A stretch of 64,000 bases of DNA, taken from positions 16,942,414 to 17,006,413 of the forward strand of contig OX438749.1 in the NCBI GenBank assembly GCA_949316235.1, in the 5' to 3' direction. The notes beneath the pieces were generated by a model, which saw nothing but the letters and a program-made list of their open reading frames with translations, was not told the origin of the DNA and searched no databases. The translations under genes were made by a program, and so were the position numbers. Position 1 is the stretch's first letter, and every line of letters starts with the position of its first letter. Of the stretch, positions 10,388 to 21,984 are shown in pieces. Source of the stretch: Oegoconia quadripuncta (Eukaryota; Arthropoda; Insecta; Lepidoptera; Autostichidae).

Positions 10388-10907
10388 GCTCTAAGTGTAG
10401 CGACCCACCGGCGGAAGATACGGCATGCGGCACCGAGAATTCGGCTTAATATATGCTCGCAGTGTTTTTAAGTAACCTATGACACATCAGCGGAAATTAC
10501 GCGGCGTTCAGCGTAGTCCCGAACCTTTCATCTAGCGACTGTTTCCGCGAAAACGTCTTCAATGTATTTTGCATGGCAAGCGACACATCATGCTACGCGT
10601 TACGCGACCACATGTTCGACCAGCGTAGTTGAACGTTCAGCGCGCGTTTTCAAAGCGAAGAGCGGCAACGTCGCGCTCCTGTTCAGCAATGACTAACCTC
10701 TCGCTTTCAGTTTTAGTGACCACACCGACACAGCAGACGACGACGCCACGTATTTTCCGTCGCGTAACGCGCTGAACTAGACGCCGCGCGCCGCGTAATT
10801 TCGCGTTCGGTGCGCTTGGTGTGTCATGCCAACCGAATACTACGACCGATAATTCAGTCGCCGAAGTGTCGGCGCAGTACCTTCCGCAGCTGTGTCCCTA
10901 CACTTAA
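10388..10907. mobile_element. CpG-rich inverted-repeat element
   Basis: Outer ends share AAGTGTAG, GAC and GCGGAAG in inverted orientation (near 10395-10420 and 10877-10905). Inside, a second inverted pair includes GAAATTACGCGGCG (10492-10505 and the complement near 10785-10801). The interior is strikingly rich in CG dinucleotides. No frame of note. Probably a non-autonomous DNA transposon; a clean target duplication is not visible. Confidence 0.45.
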
Positions 10908-12424
10908 GACTCTTAACCGACTTCAAAAGGAGGAGGTTCACAATCAGGCCGTTTGAATGTTTTTTCTTTTTTCTATTTATGTACACCGATATCTCCGAGT
11001 TTTTGCGTTTATTCCCGTGTAGAAAAGTGTTACATAAACAGCAGAATCGCATGACATATTTTAACAATTGTGTAGTTTTTGCACTGGGAAACTACATGCA
11101 GTTTGGGTTTGTATGGAAAAAGTGTAGAGACGGTTGGTAGGATTACCAATAAATACGTTTTTTTGTTGAACTCAATTATTCTGTAACTAAACAAAAAACC
11201 GGCCAAGTTGCCCGTAACAATATGCGGACTTAGAAGGGAGCATTTTGTTGTTTGATAAATAATTTTCAACGGTACACTTTATAGTTTTTCGAATATTACT
11301 CATTCACTTGTAAAGCCGACTGAACTGTAACAGATTTACCTGCCTGCCCTGCCCTGCCCCCCCTGGCAGGATTTAGCTGCATTTGACTAAAACAAAAATT
11401 ATCACTTTAAAGCTTAATATTTCGCAAACGGATCCCTAAATCGAAAAACTATTTATCTCTAATAACGACGACATCCCACGCCATGGGGTACAAAGACAAA
11501 ACAAAATTCATCCCCACTTTTCGCGTAGGGGAGGTACCCTAAAATAAATATTTTTCAAGATTTTATTATACTATTTTGTCGGCGTGATTAATGTGTATAT
11601 CTATGCCAAATTACAGCTTTCTAGTACTAAGAACCTCTGAGAGACAGACAGAATATTATGACATTAAAATATTATGCGAAGTCCTTATTAAACATTTTAA
11701 TGATCCCACGCTCAAAACAGAAACTGCTAAATGTTTTGTGCGCGGGAACGTTGACAATTTAGTAGTGAGACGACAAATTGGTGCTGTGAAAAATGTGCTC
11801 CACCCGCCTTGCTTCCGTTCCGACCACCACAATACAGACACGTAAAGTATAGATAGAGGTACATACGGGTAATCAACTGGCCATATTCTAAATCCAGAAA
11901 CTATAGGTTTGGTGACACTTGTAATTATACGGATTAGTTTTTTCTACCTTAAGGAAAAAAACAGGGCATATTAGGTAAATGAAATAGGTATTGGCATAGG
12001 TAGTTTAATTTTTTTTTTTTCAAAACTATCATAAAATGAAACGTTAATTGTGTCATTTAATGGTCGTGTTTGTAGCCTATTCCACATAATTACATCATTA
12101 CATTTAATAAACAAAGAAAACTTAGAGAAAATATGAGTTCCAAATAAATTTCGCATGATAGGAACCCTAAGGATCCCGCCAGTCGCATATCAACTTCTAT
12201 TTCACTTACCTAATATGCCCTAATTTTTCTTTACGGTAAGAAAACTCATGCGGTATAGGTACACAAATTACCCGCCGGTTTTCGTCGGGAATTAAAAAGT
12301 TACAGTAAAATTCACATTTAACTTCATGTATTCCTTGATTCAACGAAATTATTTTAATTCAATTGTGTGATTTTATTTCAATTAAGTTTTTTTTAGATTT
12401 AGTAACATAATAAAATCCTAATTT
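10908..12424. other. Gene-free stretch with a hairpin-led repeat
   Basis: At 10914 a copy of the TAACCGACTTCAAAAGGAGG repeat begins (hairpin AACC...GGTT); it recurs at 22600 and, inverted, near 39880. An 84-codon frame at 11591-11845 matches nothing I recognise. Confidence 0.4.
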
Positions 12425-12695
12425 GACAACCGTTTGATGTTGTGTATAGTGGCCCTGTCAGCGAAACCAACGGTTGCGGGTCCGAATCCCGCGAGGGATA
12501 AATGTTGTTTGTGTGATGATTACGAACATTTATTCCCGAGTCATGGATGTTTATATAAATATTTATGTATGTTTATTCATTATGTAGTATCTATAGTACA
12601 AGATTTGCTTAGTTTGGGACTAGATGATTGGTGTAAGTGTCCAAAATATTTATTAATTTATATTATTTGTTTGATAAAGATTTGGGATAATATAA
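12425..12695 (+). mobile_element. SINE family B
   Basis: tRNA-like head with a degenerate A-box region and a B-box-like GGGTCCGAATCCCGC, then the family body (CATTTATTCCCGAGTCATGG, GCTTAGTTTGGGACTAGATG). About 270 bp. Same family as the minus copy at 42913. Confidence 0.75.
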
Positions 12696-12794
12696 ATTAG
12701 TCTAAGGGGTCGGCAGCAACCGATTTCTATAAATACAATATGCATATATTATATACATATAACCTTCCAGAAGAAATTCTTTAGTCCTTCATAA

Positions 12795-13850
12795 TCTAAA
12801 TATATAAAGGAAGAAACTGACTGACTGACTGACATATCAACGCACAGGCCAAACCGCTGGGTCTAGAGATTCCAAATTTGGCACGTAGGGGAGCACTAAG
12901 AAAGGATTTTTCAAAATTCACCCTTTAAGGGGGTGAAACAGGGGTGGGAAGTTTGTATGAAGAAACAGTATAACTTGGACATTTCGACTATTTTCGACTC
13001 GAAACTTCGCAAGAGTACTCCTAGCAACAAATAAGCTAATACGTGTTTTGAGATTTTTCGAAAAACAACCCCCTGGGTTGTGAAATGGGGGTTAAAACCA
13101 TAAAATCGATATTGGTGTCGTTATTTAGGTTTTATGGGATGTTGATTATGAAAATGACATTTATTTTAAGTTAACCCTCTAGGGTTGAGATAGAGGTGGG
13201 GGTTGCTACCAAAAAAGTCTATATTGGACAAACCCCTTGGGTGTGAAATGGGGGTTAAAACCATATAATCGATAATGGTGTCGTTATTTAGATTTTATGG
13301 GATGTTGATTATGAATATGACATTTATTTTAAGTTAACCCTCTAGGGTTAAGATAGGGGTGGGGGTTGATACCAAAAAAGTCAATATTGGTGTCATTATT
13401 TAGGTTTTTTGGGACGTTGACTACGAAAATGCCATTTGTTTTGAAGCTAACCCCTTGGGGTTAGAGAAAGAGATAAGGGTGAGTTGAGATTTTTCGAAAA
13501 ACAGCCCCCTGGGTGTGAAATGGGGGTTGAAACCATAAAATCGGTATTGGTGTCGTTATTTAGGTTTTTTGGAATACATACGATATCATATCGATCGTCG
13601 TCAATCGGAACCTAGGCGAGCTAAACAAAATCGACATTGGTGTCGTTATTTAGGTTTTTTGGAACATATACGATATCATATCGATCGTCGTCAATCGGAA
13701 CCTAGGCGAGCTAAACAAAATCGACATTGGTGTCGTTATTTAGGTTTTTTGGAATATATACGATATCATATCAATCGTCATCAATCGGAACCTAGGCGAG
13801 CGCCGCCCGCGGCCGGTGCAGCAGTGACGCTGCGTGCGCGGCGGGAAGCG
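12795..13850 (+). mobile_element. Long repeat with internal tandem units (Helitron-like?)
   Basis: Begins near a GACTGACTGACTGAC microsatellite and holds six occurrences of ATTGGTGTCGTTATTTAGG or a close variant (13111, 13273, 13386, 13546, 13636, 13726), with repeated GGGGTTAAAACCATA blocks. I recall similar sequences from lepidopteran Helitron-type repeats, but no diagnostic terminus is clear. Confidence 0.45.
13561..13800 (+). repeat. 90-bp tandem repeat, about 2.7 copies
   Basis: Units start at 13561, 13651 and 13741, exactly 90 bp apart, differing by a few bases. Because 90 is divisible by three, a frame stays open through the array (13569-13889) and encodes a 30-residue repeat containing RQSEPRRA. 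That follows from the period and does not show a gene. Confidence 0.85.
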
Positions 13851-13859
13851 GGAGGGAGT

Positions 13860-14444
13860 AGTCATCGAAACATTTCTGCCTGTGATTAGTAGGATTCAAG
13901 GTTCTGCACGAAGGTAGTTGCCTGCTTGCTTTTTATAAGTTTATTTGCCTATTATATACTATATACTTTTATAAGTTTAGGCTTAAAATAGCTAATAATA
14001 ACTATAACTTATACTATGCGCGAGGCTGATATCACGTTTTTATTTCAATTTATTAATTAGTATTATTGTGCAAGTAAAAATATGTAATTATCTATATTTT
14101 GTTACTTGGAATGTGTATAACAGGGAGTAACGGAGAGGGTATCAATACGAAAACTGCGAAGAGGTTGGGCAAAAACAATAACTTTCTCCATGGGACTCGA
14201 AATCGAAATCTCAAATTAAAAAATATTCAAATCTTCTTACAAACTCAATCAGCTGATCGCGATCAGTTTAATCTTGATTACACTAATAAAAAAACCTTGT
14301 ATAATAAAATATAAGATATTTAGTGACCTTCAAAAATATCGTGTCTAATTTTGAATAAATATTTTTGAATCTTTAAATCCTTTAGGGTACCTACACCAAA
14401 AGACTATATAAATATTTTTTGAGATTTATATATATTTTTATTAA
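13860..14444. other. Gene-free stretch
   Basis: AT-rich. A 71-codon frame at 14099-14314 has no recognisable motif. Confidence 0.4.
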
Positions 14445-14898
14445 CTAGCAGCTGCCCGCGACTTCGTCCGCGTAGACTACATGAATCAACACTTTATTAC
14501 TTTCCCACGGGAATACATTCAGCAGAAAAATTACCATGTAGAATTAATCTCAAACAGGAAAAGGCAAGTCTCTATGTGGCATGCTCCCGTGTCACCTCAA
14601 AGTTTGGTTCTATTGCTACCACCTTTAAACGTAGCAAAGAATGTTGTTTATAAGGAAGTACTTTAATAAATTGTATAAACCAGAAAGTTTCAGAAAGGTC
14701 TTTTAATGGATCCCTGTCTTAATTCATTTACCTGGCAAAACACCAACATGGTTCCACATACCTGTTATCTGCCCAGGGTCTTTTCCTGTTTGAGATAAAC
14801 TCTACATGGTAATTTTTCTGCTGAATGTATTCCCGTGGGAAAGTAATAAAGTGTTGATTCATGTAGTCTACGCGGACGAAGTCGCGGGCAGCTGCTAG
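14445..14898. mobile_element. Fold-back element with 119-bp arms and Helitron-like 3' ends
   Basis: Arms at 14445-14563 and 14780-14898 are inverted copies with about two mismatches in 119 bp. Each outer end reads CTAG followed inward by CAGCTGCCCGCGACTTCG, which resembles the 3' terminus of lepidopteran Helitrons (GC-rich hairpin then CTAG). The 216-bp middle is unrelated. A single Helitron has only one such end, so this is two 3' ends facing outward. Confidence 0.75.
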
Positions 14899-15260
14899 TA
14901 TAACTATAAATTTAGAAAATGTTTATATCTATCTATTAATCAGTATCACTTCTTTAACTAGGTAGTGACATTACATTTTTCTTCTACAATGGCCTCGTTT
15001 TTTACACTGTTTGGGCGCGACTTTGACAAACGGCTTTTTCATCGATAAATAGTAAGTACAATTTCAATAGTGAACCGTCGATTTTTCAAGTCAAACTAAA
15101 TGCTCTTTACTACCGGAGGCTTAAGAGGGTTTATCCCGTACGCTATTTTATACAAACTGTCAAGTCCTTCGAAATGAATGAACCGATTCTAATTTTAAAC
15201 TTTGTACTCTTAGAGCACGTAGGTACAGAGATCTAAAATGTTAGTAAAGAACATTTTCGA
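14899..15260. other. Gene-free stretch
   Basis: No gene or RNA visible. Confidence 0.4.
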
Positions 15261-15268
15261 AAAAGAGT

Positions 15269-15555
15269 CATCATCATCATAATCAACCTATAAACATCCC
15301 AGAGTAGACCTTCCCTCATATTGAGGGAGAATGGGCCATAGTGCGGGCTGGTGACTTCATATGTCTTCGAGTTTTTTTATATCTCAGGCATATGTAGATT
15401 TCCTCACGATGTTTTCCTTCACCGTTTAAGAGCAGTCGGATAAATGCACGTAAGTAATTAAATTTTAAAACTCATTGGTACATGGACTGCCTGGGGATCG
15501 AACCTGGACCTCCCAAATTGGGAGACTGTGTCTCCTTCACGACCGACGCACTGGT
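15269..15555 (-). mobile_element. SINE family D, full length
   Basis: Minus-strand tRNA-headed SINE. The head at the right contains GGTTCGATCCC (complement strand), a good B box; the tail at the left is (TGA)n-type. It is flanked by the 8-bp duplication AAAAGAGT (15261-15268 and 15556-15563), marking a retrotransposed insertion. It shares its body with the copy at 23924. Confidence 0.82.
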
Positions 15556-15713
15556 AAAAGAGTATTCGAGTCTAAATTAAAGCGATTTTAAATTTTCCTC
15601 ATAAATAGAAAAAATGCAATATATTCTTTTAAATGCGATATTAAGAAAATGTTTACTATTAACTTTTTAGGTCTATGTATCCTGCTTTAATTAGAATCAG
15701 TTTATTCATTTTA

Positions 15714-16045
15714 ACCGCCTCCGTGTCTAAATGTAAACAACATTGGGTTTACGATTCGGAGGTCGCGGGTTCGATCCCCAGCGGGGTACATGTTTAGTAC
15801 TCAGTTTGGTTGGTGGTAGGGCATTTTAAAAGTCCGCCTGGCTAGCTACCACTATCTTATCTAAATCTGCCGCCAAGCAGCAATGTTTAATAGCGTTGTT
15901 GTGTTCCGGTTGTCAGAGATAAGATAGCCAGGCCCCCAAATGGGTTGGGGTTTCCGGATCAGTACGCTTTCACCTTCGACCTCATCTTCACTTAACATCA
16001 GGTGTGAGTGAGGTCAAGTACGAACCCATCGTGCATAAAAAAAAA
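15714..16045 (+). mobile_element. SINE family A, full length
   Basis: Starts CGCCTCCGTG, B box GGTTCGATCCC near 15769, ends GTGCATAAAAAAAAA. A possible 6-bp duplication TCATTT lies at 15706-15711 and 16046-16051. The A-box region is slightly degenerate (GTCTAAATGT). Confidence 0.87.
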
Positions 16046-16401
16046 TCATTTCGGAAAATTTGGATTTGAAAAAAAAAATGCACCCAGACAGACCCTCCAA
16101 AGTTTTGAAATTCTACTGACTGTCTTATAACAGACGTGTCTCAATACTTAGTGGATACATAAATTAAAAAAATGGAAATTGCTTTTTCATTATTTCCTCA
16201 ACGATGAAACTAGACGAGAAGACAAAAGGACATAAGAGGAAGAATTGAATTCACAAAATATTTCAACTTGTTATTAAAGGGCCTACTCACTCACAGCGAC
16301 AGAATTGACCAAAAACCTTACAAACGATCCAACCCAACAATTAATGAATTTTTATAATTGTAAAAATATAACTTTTTATGTTTGTTGTTTTGTAAAATAA
16401 T

Positions 16402-16570
16402 TTCAAATCAAATCAAATCAAAAAATGTTTTATTTCGTAAGTTATAAGAATAACATTTGAAATCGTCATGATATACAGTTATCGCTCAATCACTAGGCAG
16501 TCTCCCCATAGAGAAGAACGAGCAAGAAATTCAGGGGTTGCTCTTTTGAAATAGGCAATAAAAATACAAT
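16402..16570 (-). pseudogene. LINE 3' end with (TGATT)n tail
   Basis: CAAATCAAATCAAATC at the left reads as a (TGATT)n tail on the minus strand. The body GCAGTCTCCCC...AAGAACGAGCAAG resembles the 3' ends of lepidopteran LINEs that I recall. Too short to assign a clade. Confidence 0.45.
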
Positions 16571-17859
16571 TTGAAATAATTGTTAAATTTATGATTCGAC
16601 AAAGAAAAATAAGAATAAAATATACTGAATATTGCCGAGCGGTTCATGTCCACGCATTCTTATCATCCAGATTTTATAATAGCCTTTGGCACATAGTTTC
16701 CGTTTATTTCCCGAACGTAACAGGTGCGAGCTTATGAATCTTGTGAGCTATCACGTTTTGCTTCAGTTTAATTTCATTAATAATAATTTTTGTAACAATT
16801 CTTTATCTAATTCCAATATAAGGGAATTATGACGAAATATAGCGCACTATACCATAATTTGAAAATTGATAAATCTCCCCAAAGACTATCTCCCAAATAT
16901 GCCAACCAACTGTATTAAAAGCTAAATTTATTCGAAACGGCTTAATGGTCAAGCACATAATAACCCTCGTTTGTCGGGGGTTAAAAATAGTTGAAATCGA
17001 TTCAGTTTCTGTTCATAGTAGTTTCTGCTTTCTGGCCATAAATTATATAACTTTATCGGTGACGTCTTCGATAACGTGGACCAATGAGAAAACCTCGTTT
17101 TACCGAGCAAGCGAAGAACCAACCAATCATGACGATATCGATGAAATGACATTATAGAACCCCTTGTTAATTCCGTTACATGTTGTACACATCACAAAGG
17201 TGATCCATATTCGTTTCGTTTACCTAATAATGCGTACACAACATACGTTTTTACACCCATTACCAGCTATCAGCGAAGACAGGTGCGGTCGTTTGGCACA
17301 TAGTACGCGTTTATAAGCTTGTTGGCTTATCTCCCCGAATTCGGGATAAGTGAGAGAAACACGCTCTCCACGAGCCAAGGAAATAATTCAGACGGTCATT
17401 ACAGCCGTTAGTGTAATGGCCGCCGGCAAGGTGCCGCCTGAATTTTTTATTTATCAGCTATTTTATAGTCTGTTGAGATGTTAATGGATTAATCATTTAG
17501 TCAATCTTAATGCGATTAGGCAATACTTTTATGAGATAGGTAGCGACTAATAATCGCGAGCGCATGTAATTTTTCAAGTGTATGTACATATGTATGTAGT
17601 TTTCTATGTTACCTCCTAAATAGCCTAGTAGCCGTCTCGACGGATTTTGTAGAGCAAGGTGTCGTTCGATTCGTTTTGATCCCAAAGTGTTAAAATATTT
17701 CATAGTAAAAAATACAACATGGCGCCCGCAAAATGCAAAATATACTGTCTGTTTTTTTTGTTTTTAAACACTGAAATAGTTATTTAGGTACCTATGCCTT
17801 TAGGATTTTAGCTTTTATAGTAGGTATAGTAGTCTCCAGATATTTATGATGCATAAACA
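16571..17859. other. Gene-free stretch with repeat pieces
   Basis: Near 16920-16987 lies a minus-strand piece of the hairpin-led CCCTCG...GTCGGGGGTT repeat. At 17641-17682 one diverged unit resembles the 59-bp tandem repeat at 32087 (GGTGTCGTTCGATTCG). No gene. Confidence 0.45.
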
Positions 17860-18130
17860 ATTACGATATAAGGTTTACAAAATGGAAGTCGCTAGTTCGA
17901 TTCCCAGTACAAGTTTATTATAAACTTGTAATCATGTACGGTTTGATTGATGGTAAAAATGTCCATCGCCTGGCTACCACATTAATAGCATTGTTGGGCC
18001 CCAGCTGTTTGAGATAAGATAGCCAGTCTTCCAAATAAATTGGGGGCTCCAGATGCGCTTCTTATTCGGAGTCATCTTCACGTAACTTAAGGTGTGAGTG
18101 ACAACAAGCGCTAAACCGTGAACAAAAAGT
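17860..18130 (+). mobile_element. SINE family A, old diverged copy
   Basis: Recognisable blocks are AGTTCGATTCCCAG (B box), TCGCCTGGCTACCAC, GAGATAAGATAGCCAGT and CATCTTCAC. Heavily mutated, so older than most A copies here. Confidence 0.7.
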
Positions 18131-19756
18131 TATTCCTTCCTCAACAACAAGCTTCATCAACAACCCTCTAGGCTAGACGATAATTTACAGAACTGCGGAT
18201 GGTATATGTTAAACAGGCAGCTTGCTAACATTGATCATGTAAAGCAGCTCCATATAAAGTCAGATTTTGATTTGGTGATGGTGCCATGCCAAGATGAACC
18301 ATACGGACAAAGACAGGACACACGCACTCCGTTTAACACATAATACCCATCGTATTTCGTCTCGGGTTGAAGGTATGGGTAAGATGCTATGGAATTTTAA
18401 ATTAATGCGTGGCCGACACGAGCTTGGCAGGGTTTTCCTACTAATTATAGCTCGCGACCGAGTTACTAACATTTCTTAAAAATTACAGGAGACACGCCAA
18501 GGTTTGTCATGAACAGATTTCCGCCTGTCACTTTCAATGCTTCCTTTTTCTTTACAAATTCTTTTGATCCGACACAGGAGTGACAATCTTTTCATTATCG
18601 CTCCCTCCATCCACCGGTGATCTCTTTGAGGTGCACCTGACCGCAATGTGGAGCGCTTATGGGTGACAGATCATTCGATCGCCGACCGTACCAACAACGT
18701 AATACATGTCGTTAATACCTACTCGATATCATAAATGTAGCACTCTATTGATAACTTCAAATCCAAGCTAATTAAAGAAAGAATTTAAGGGTGAAAAAGT
18801 AGCAAAGAAAGAAAGTCCCACTACACTCCCGCAATGAAGTCGGTTAAAAAGCCAAAAAGGCTAACCCTATGGAGGGAGAGTGAAGCTCAACTCCCTAATT
18901 TAATACACCACGGACAGTGCCAGATCGCAGTTGGCGGACGGACAGACGGACAAGACAAACCTTAAAACCAACATGTTACAAGGTGAATATATATTTTCGC
19001 ATACACCAGCCAAATCGATGACTAACATAGGTATATCAAGTCATGTCGTAAGTAGACGACTAATCCAAGAATGCCATGTGTATTAACACTTTGCCGACTT
19101 AATCAATACGAAAAGTAGCATACTTCCTTTTTCGGGTCCCAGACCACCTCTACGAAATTTCACGAAAATTTATTCATCAGTTTAGTCGTGGCAGCCGATA
19201 CCTTACATGATAAGCTCGAACAATTCACCTCTCTTTAAATATAGGGGAGGCACTTACTACCCCTAAAAACCCCTTTTTTTTTATTTATTTTATAACTTTG
19301 TATGTGTTATAAATCTGTATAAAAATGCTAAGCTTCAACTTTATGGCACCAATAGTCTGCAAGTACAAGAGCTGTTACAGACAGACGGGCGTGGTTAAGC
19401 TAAAAGGGTTCCTATTTTGATTACGTACCTTATCGAGGAGTATACTATTCCTTCTTTATATTTGTCTGAAAATATGTTGAATAAATAAATAGAAAATAAA
19501 TATCAATGCCACTTTCAATGGAGAAAAGTACAAGGATATTTATATTTGATTCTCGAGCTGGTATTTGTTACACAAAGGGCACAAATCCTTTTATTATACC
19601 TGACGGATGATCCCTGCAGGGTTTTTAAACGACTCTAACAAATTGAGTAGGTACTCCGTCAATCTCATTATGTCGCTTCTTATGGCTTGTGCGTGCGTTA
19701 AACACGGTGCGTTAAATTGATAAAAAATACACTAAAAAAGTATCACCGTTTCTGTT
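18131..19756. other. Gene-free stretch
   Basis: No gene recognised. 18700-18850 shares words with 46770-46870 (AATTAAAGAAAGAA, GGGTGAAAAAGTA), which suggests a dispersed repeat of unknown type. Confidence 0.4.
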
Positions 19757-20150
19757 ATACATACATAAAAATATATAAAGTCACGCCTGTTTCCCGTAGG
19801 GGTAGGTAGAGACCACAGACTTCCACTTGCTACTATCCTATACTTATCTGACACCTCTTTTGTTTCACTCTTATGGAGATGTTCATACACGCTGGTCGGT
19901 TAAGGTACTCTTGACTTGGCCTTTCTTTAAGACGTCCCCGATTTGATCATGGTACGTTCACCGTGGTCTTCCCGTACCGACACTACCACCCATAGTCGTT
20001 TCGTATATCTCTTTCGTTAGATTTCTTCATTCATCTTCTCCACGTGTCCAAACCTTCTCAGCATAACTTTTTCAATCTTTGTTCTTCTTCTTTCACACTG
20101 ATTTACCTCCCTAATTACACATTCCTGATTCGCTTCTGCTATATACCTGT
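19757..20150 (-). pseudogene. RTE-type LINE reverse transcriptase C-terminus, decayed
   Basis: On the minus strand the translation, with stops and frame breaks, contains LRRFGHVEKMNE, a signature of the end of RTE-like endonuclease/reverse transcriptases, and finishes YPYGKQA then stop, followed by a short ATAC-type tail. 5'-truncated, as LINEs usually are. The same end is present at 28970 and 62245. Confidence 0.7.
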
Positions 20151-20201
20151 TTAGCCGACCAAAAAAGAGGAGTTTCTATGTTCATCGGTATGTTGGTGAA
20201 C

Positions 20202-20365
20202 ATTAGGTTGGTGGTAGGGCATTTTAAATGTCCGTCGGGCTAGATACCACCATCTTATCTAAATCTGCCACCAAACAACAATGTTAATAGCATTGTTGTG
20301 TTCCGGTTGTCACAGATAAGATAGGCAGTCCCCCAAATATGTAGGGGTTTCTGGGTCAGTATTTG
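20202..20365 (+). mobile_element. SINE family A, internal piece
   Basis: Matches the middle of family A from GGTTGGTGGTAGGGC to GGGTTTCTGGGTCAGT. Lacks both the tRNA head and the tail. Confidence 0.8.
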
Positions 20366-20589
20366 GAAAACTTCCGAGGAAACAAATGTTTATATCATCT
20401 TGATGGACTAAACTATGTAAAAGCTAAATAGGTATCTTCGTAACGGCTTAACCGATTTGTATGAAACTTGACTAAGTACCTGTCCTCTAGTTTAGTCTTT
20501 GTCAGTTAAATAGTCAATCCCGGTTATTCAAGGTGCCAAAACACAAATTTAGTTGCCTATAAGTCTGACAAACATGCACCAATTCGCAC

Positions 20590-20745
20590 TGGGCCCGCGT
20601 GGTGGATTATGGCTTATCAAAAATTATTGTAAATTATTTTGCGCAATAAAGAGTATTTGTATTGTATTGTATTGTATGGCCCATATCCTTCGTCAGTGAG
20701 AGGAGGCTGTTCCCCAACAGTGAGCAAGGCTGATGATGATGATGA
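20590..20745 (+). repeat. LINE-like 3' module, interrupted
   Basis: GCACTGGGCCCGCGTGGTGG...CCCATATCC...GAGAGGAGGCTG...AACAGTGAGCAAGG with a GATGATGATGATGA tail: the module that ends SINE family D and the 5S-headed SINEs. A 61-bp insertion splits it at 20614. Confidence 0.65.
20614..20674 (+). mobile_element. Tiny 5'-truncated LINE tail inserted in the 3' module
   Basis: 61 bp containing GCGCAATAAAG and ending in (TATTG)n, flanked by TATGGC at 20608-20613 and 20675-20680. The tail plus target duplication indicate a very short retrotransposed LINE 3' end. Confidence 0.6.
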
Positions 20746-21011
20746 AATATTTTTGTCCAAAATATTGTTGCCCCTGAAATAGGCTATTTGACATACATTA
20801 ATCGGACGCATTACTGAGTAACTTTTGGACAAAGGCTGGACACACACAATATGCGCCAAATTAGCTATTCAATCATGAATTTAGATATTTATACCCCTCC
20901 ATACTCTTCCGTCTAACAACGTGGTTGTTGAGGACTTTGTGGTACGACGACCGATTACTTTTACCTATCTCCGGTTTTCTCACTCACTATGGGCCTCATA
21001 AGAAGGCTCAA

Positions 21012-21405
21012 GGTCACCCAAAGGGCAATAATAAATATCCTTAGACATACACACAGCGCCATCTAGTTCCACAGTAAGCAACTATAGGCTTGTGTTGTAT
21101 AAGCAACTATAGGCAATGGAGAGAGCTATGCTCGGAATCTCCCTGCGGGATCGAATCAGAAATGAGGAGATCCGCAGGAGAACCAAAGTGACCGATATAG
21201 CCTGAAGAATTGCCAGTGGGAGAGCCGGGCGACCATGCACCGGAAAACACAGGGTGGGCAGGCCCCCCACGAGGTGGACCGACAATTTGGTAAAGATCGC
21301 GGGAAGCCGCTGGATACGGGCAGCGCAGGACCGACCGTTGTGGAGTTCTTTGGGGGAGGCCTTCTTTGTCCAGCAGTGGACGTCTTTTGGCTGATGAGGA
21401 TGATG
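21012..21405 (+). pseudogene. RTE-type LINE reverse transcriptase C-terminus, interrupted
   Basis: The plus-strand translation around 21118-21195 reads ERAMLGVSLRDRIRNEEIRR and continues RTKVTDIA, a recognisable RTE-like C-terminal block; a TGA follows soon after. The element ends with TCCAGCAGTGGACGTCTTTT, GGCTGATGA and a GAT-rich tail. A SINE C piece splits it (21030-21111). Frame breaks make it non-functional. Confidence 0.75.
21030..21111 (-). mobile_element. SINE family C, 5'-truncated, nested in an RTE LINE
   Basis: Contains AGCGCCATCTAGTTCCACAG and TAAGCAACTATAGGC, the 3' part of SINE C on the minus strand. GGCAAT flanks it on both sides (21024-21029 and 21112-21117), so it inserted into the LINE copy after that copy arrived. 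Confidence 0.75.
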
Positions 21406-21984
21406 ATCTCCTGTTTATATTGGTTATTTTCACATTTATACATGAATATATTTGTCGCTAAATGGTTAAAATAAACGATTTTCTTATTCTTTAATTATCA
21501 AACATCAGATGGTTGCGATTCTGAGTTTTGTAAATAATGTTTACACCTAGTAAAATTATGAACAAGTTGGTGTCAGATTTATGTTTAACCACATCCAGGT
21601 AGTTAAAGTTTTGAATGGAAATGGCAATTAAACCGCACTCTGTTTCCTAGGACTCGGTTTAGATCAAAGAGCTCACACACACTTACAAAGTTAGTTAAGA
21701 GCTCCAAGTGAAAGTGAATGTGAAATACATACAAACTATATCACACAGAACATATATCAACAGCCTATATATCCTCTAATGGACATAAATCCTTCACGTG
21801 GAGCGATCGCATAGATTTTCAGGGGAGGTTTACCCTAGTCGCCTATGGGGCGCTTGGCGATCGCAGAATTCTTGGGAACTCTACACTCACAAACTGTCGG
21901 GATTGACTTTCATCTCAAAGGGACATATCATCCAATCCATTTCGTACAAAAAACCACATTATCAACAGAACGGTGGTTTTATTT
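21406..21984. other. Gene-free stretch
   Basis: No gene. The frames near 21798-22099 overlap repeat sequence and look spurious. Confidence 0.4.

Noticed and set aside
15714..15790. tRNA gene
   Set aside because: A and B boxes are present, but the sequence continues into the family A body in many copies and does not fold as a full tRNA. The same holds for the heads of families B, C and D.
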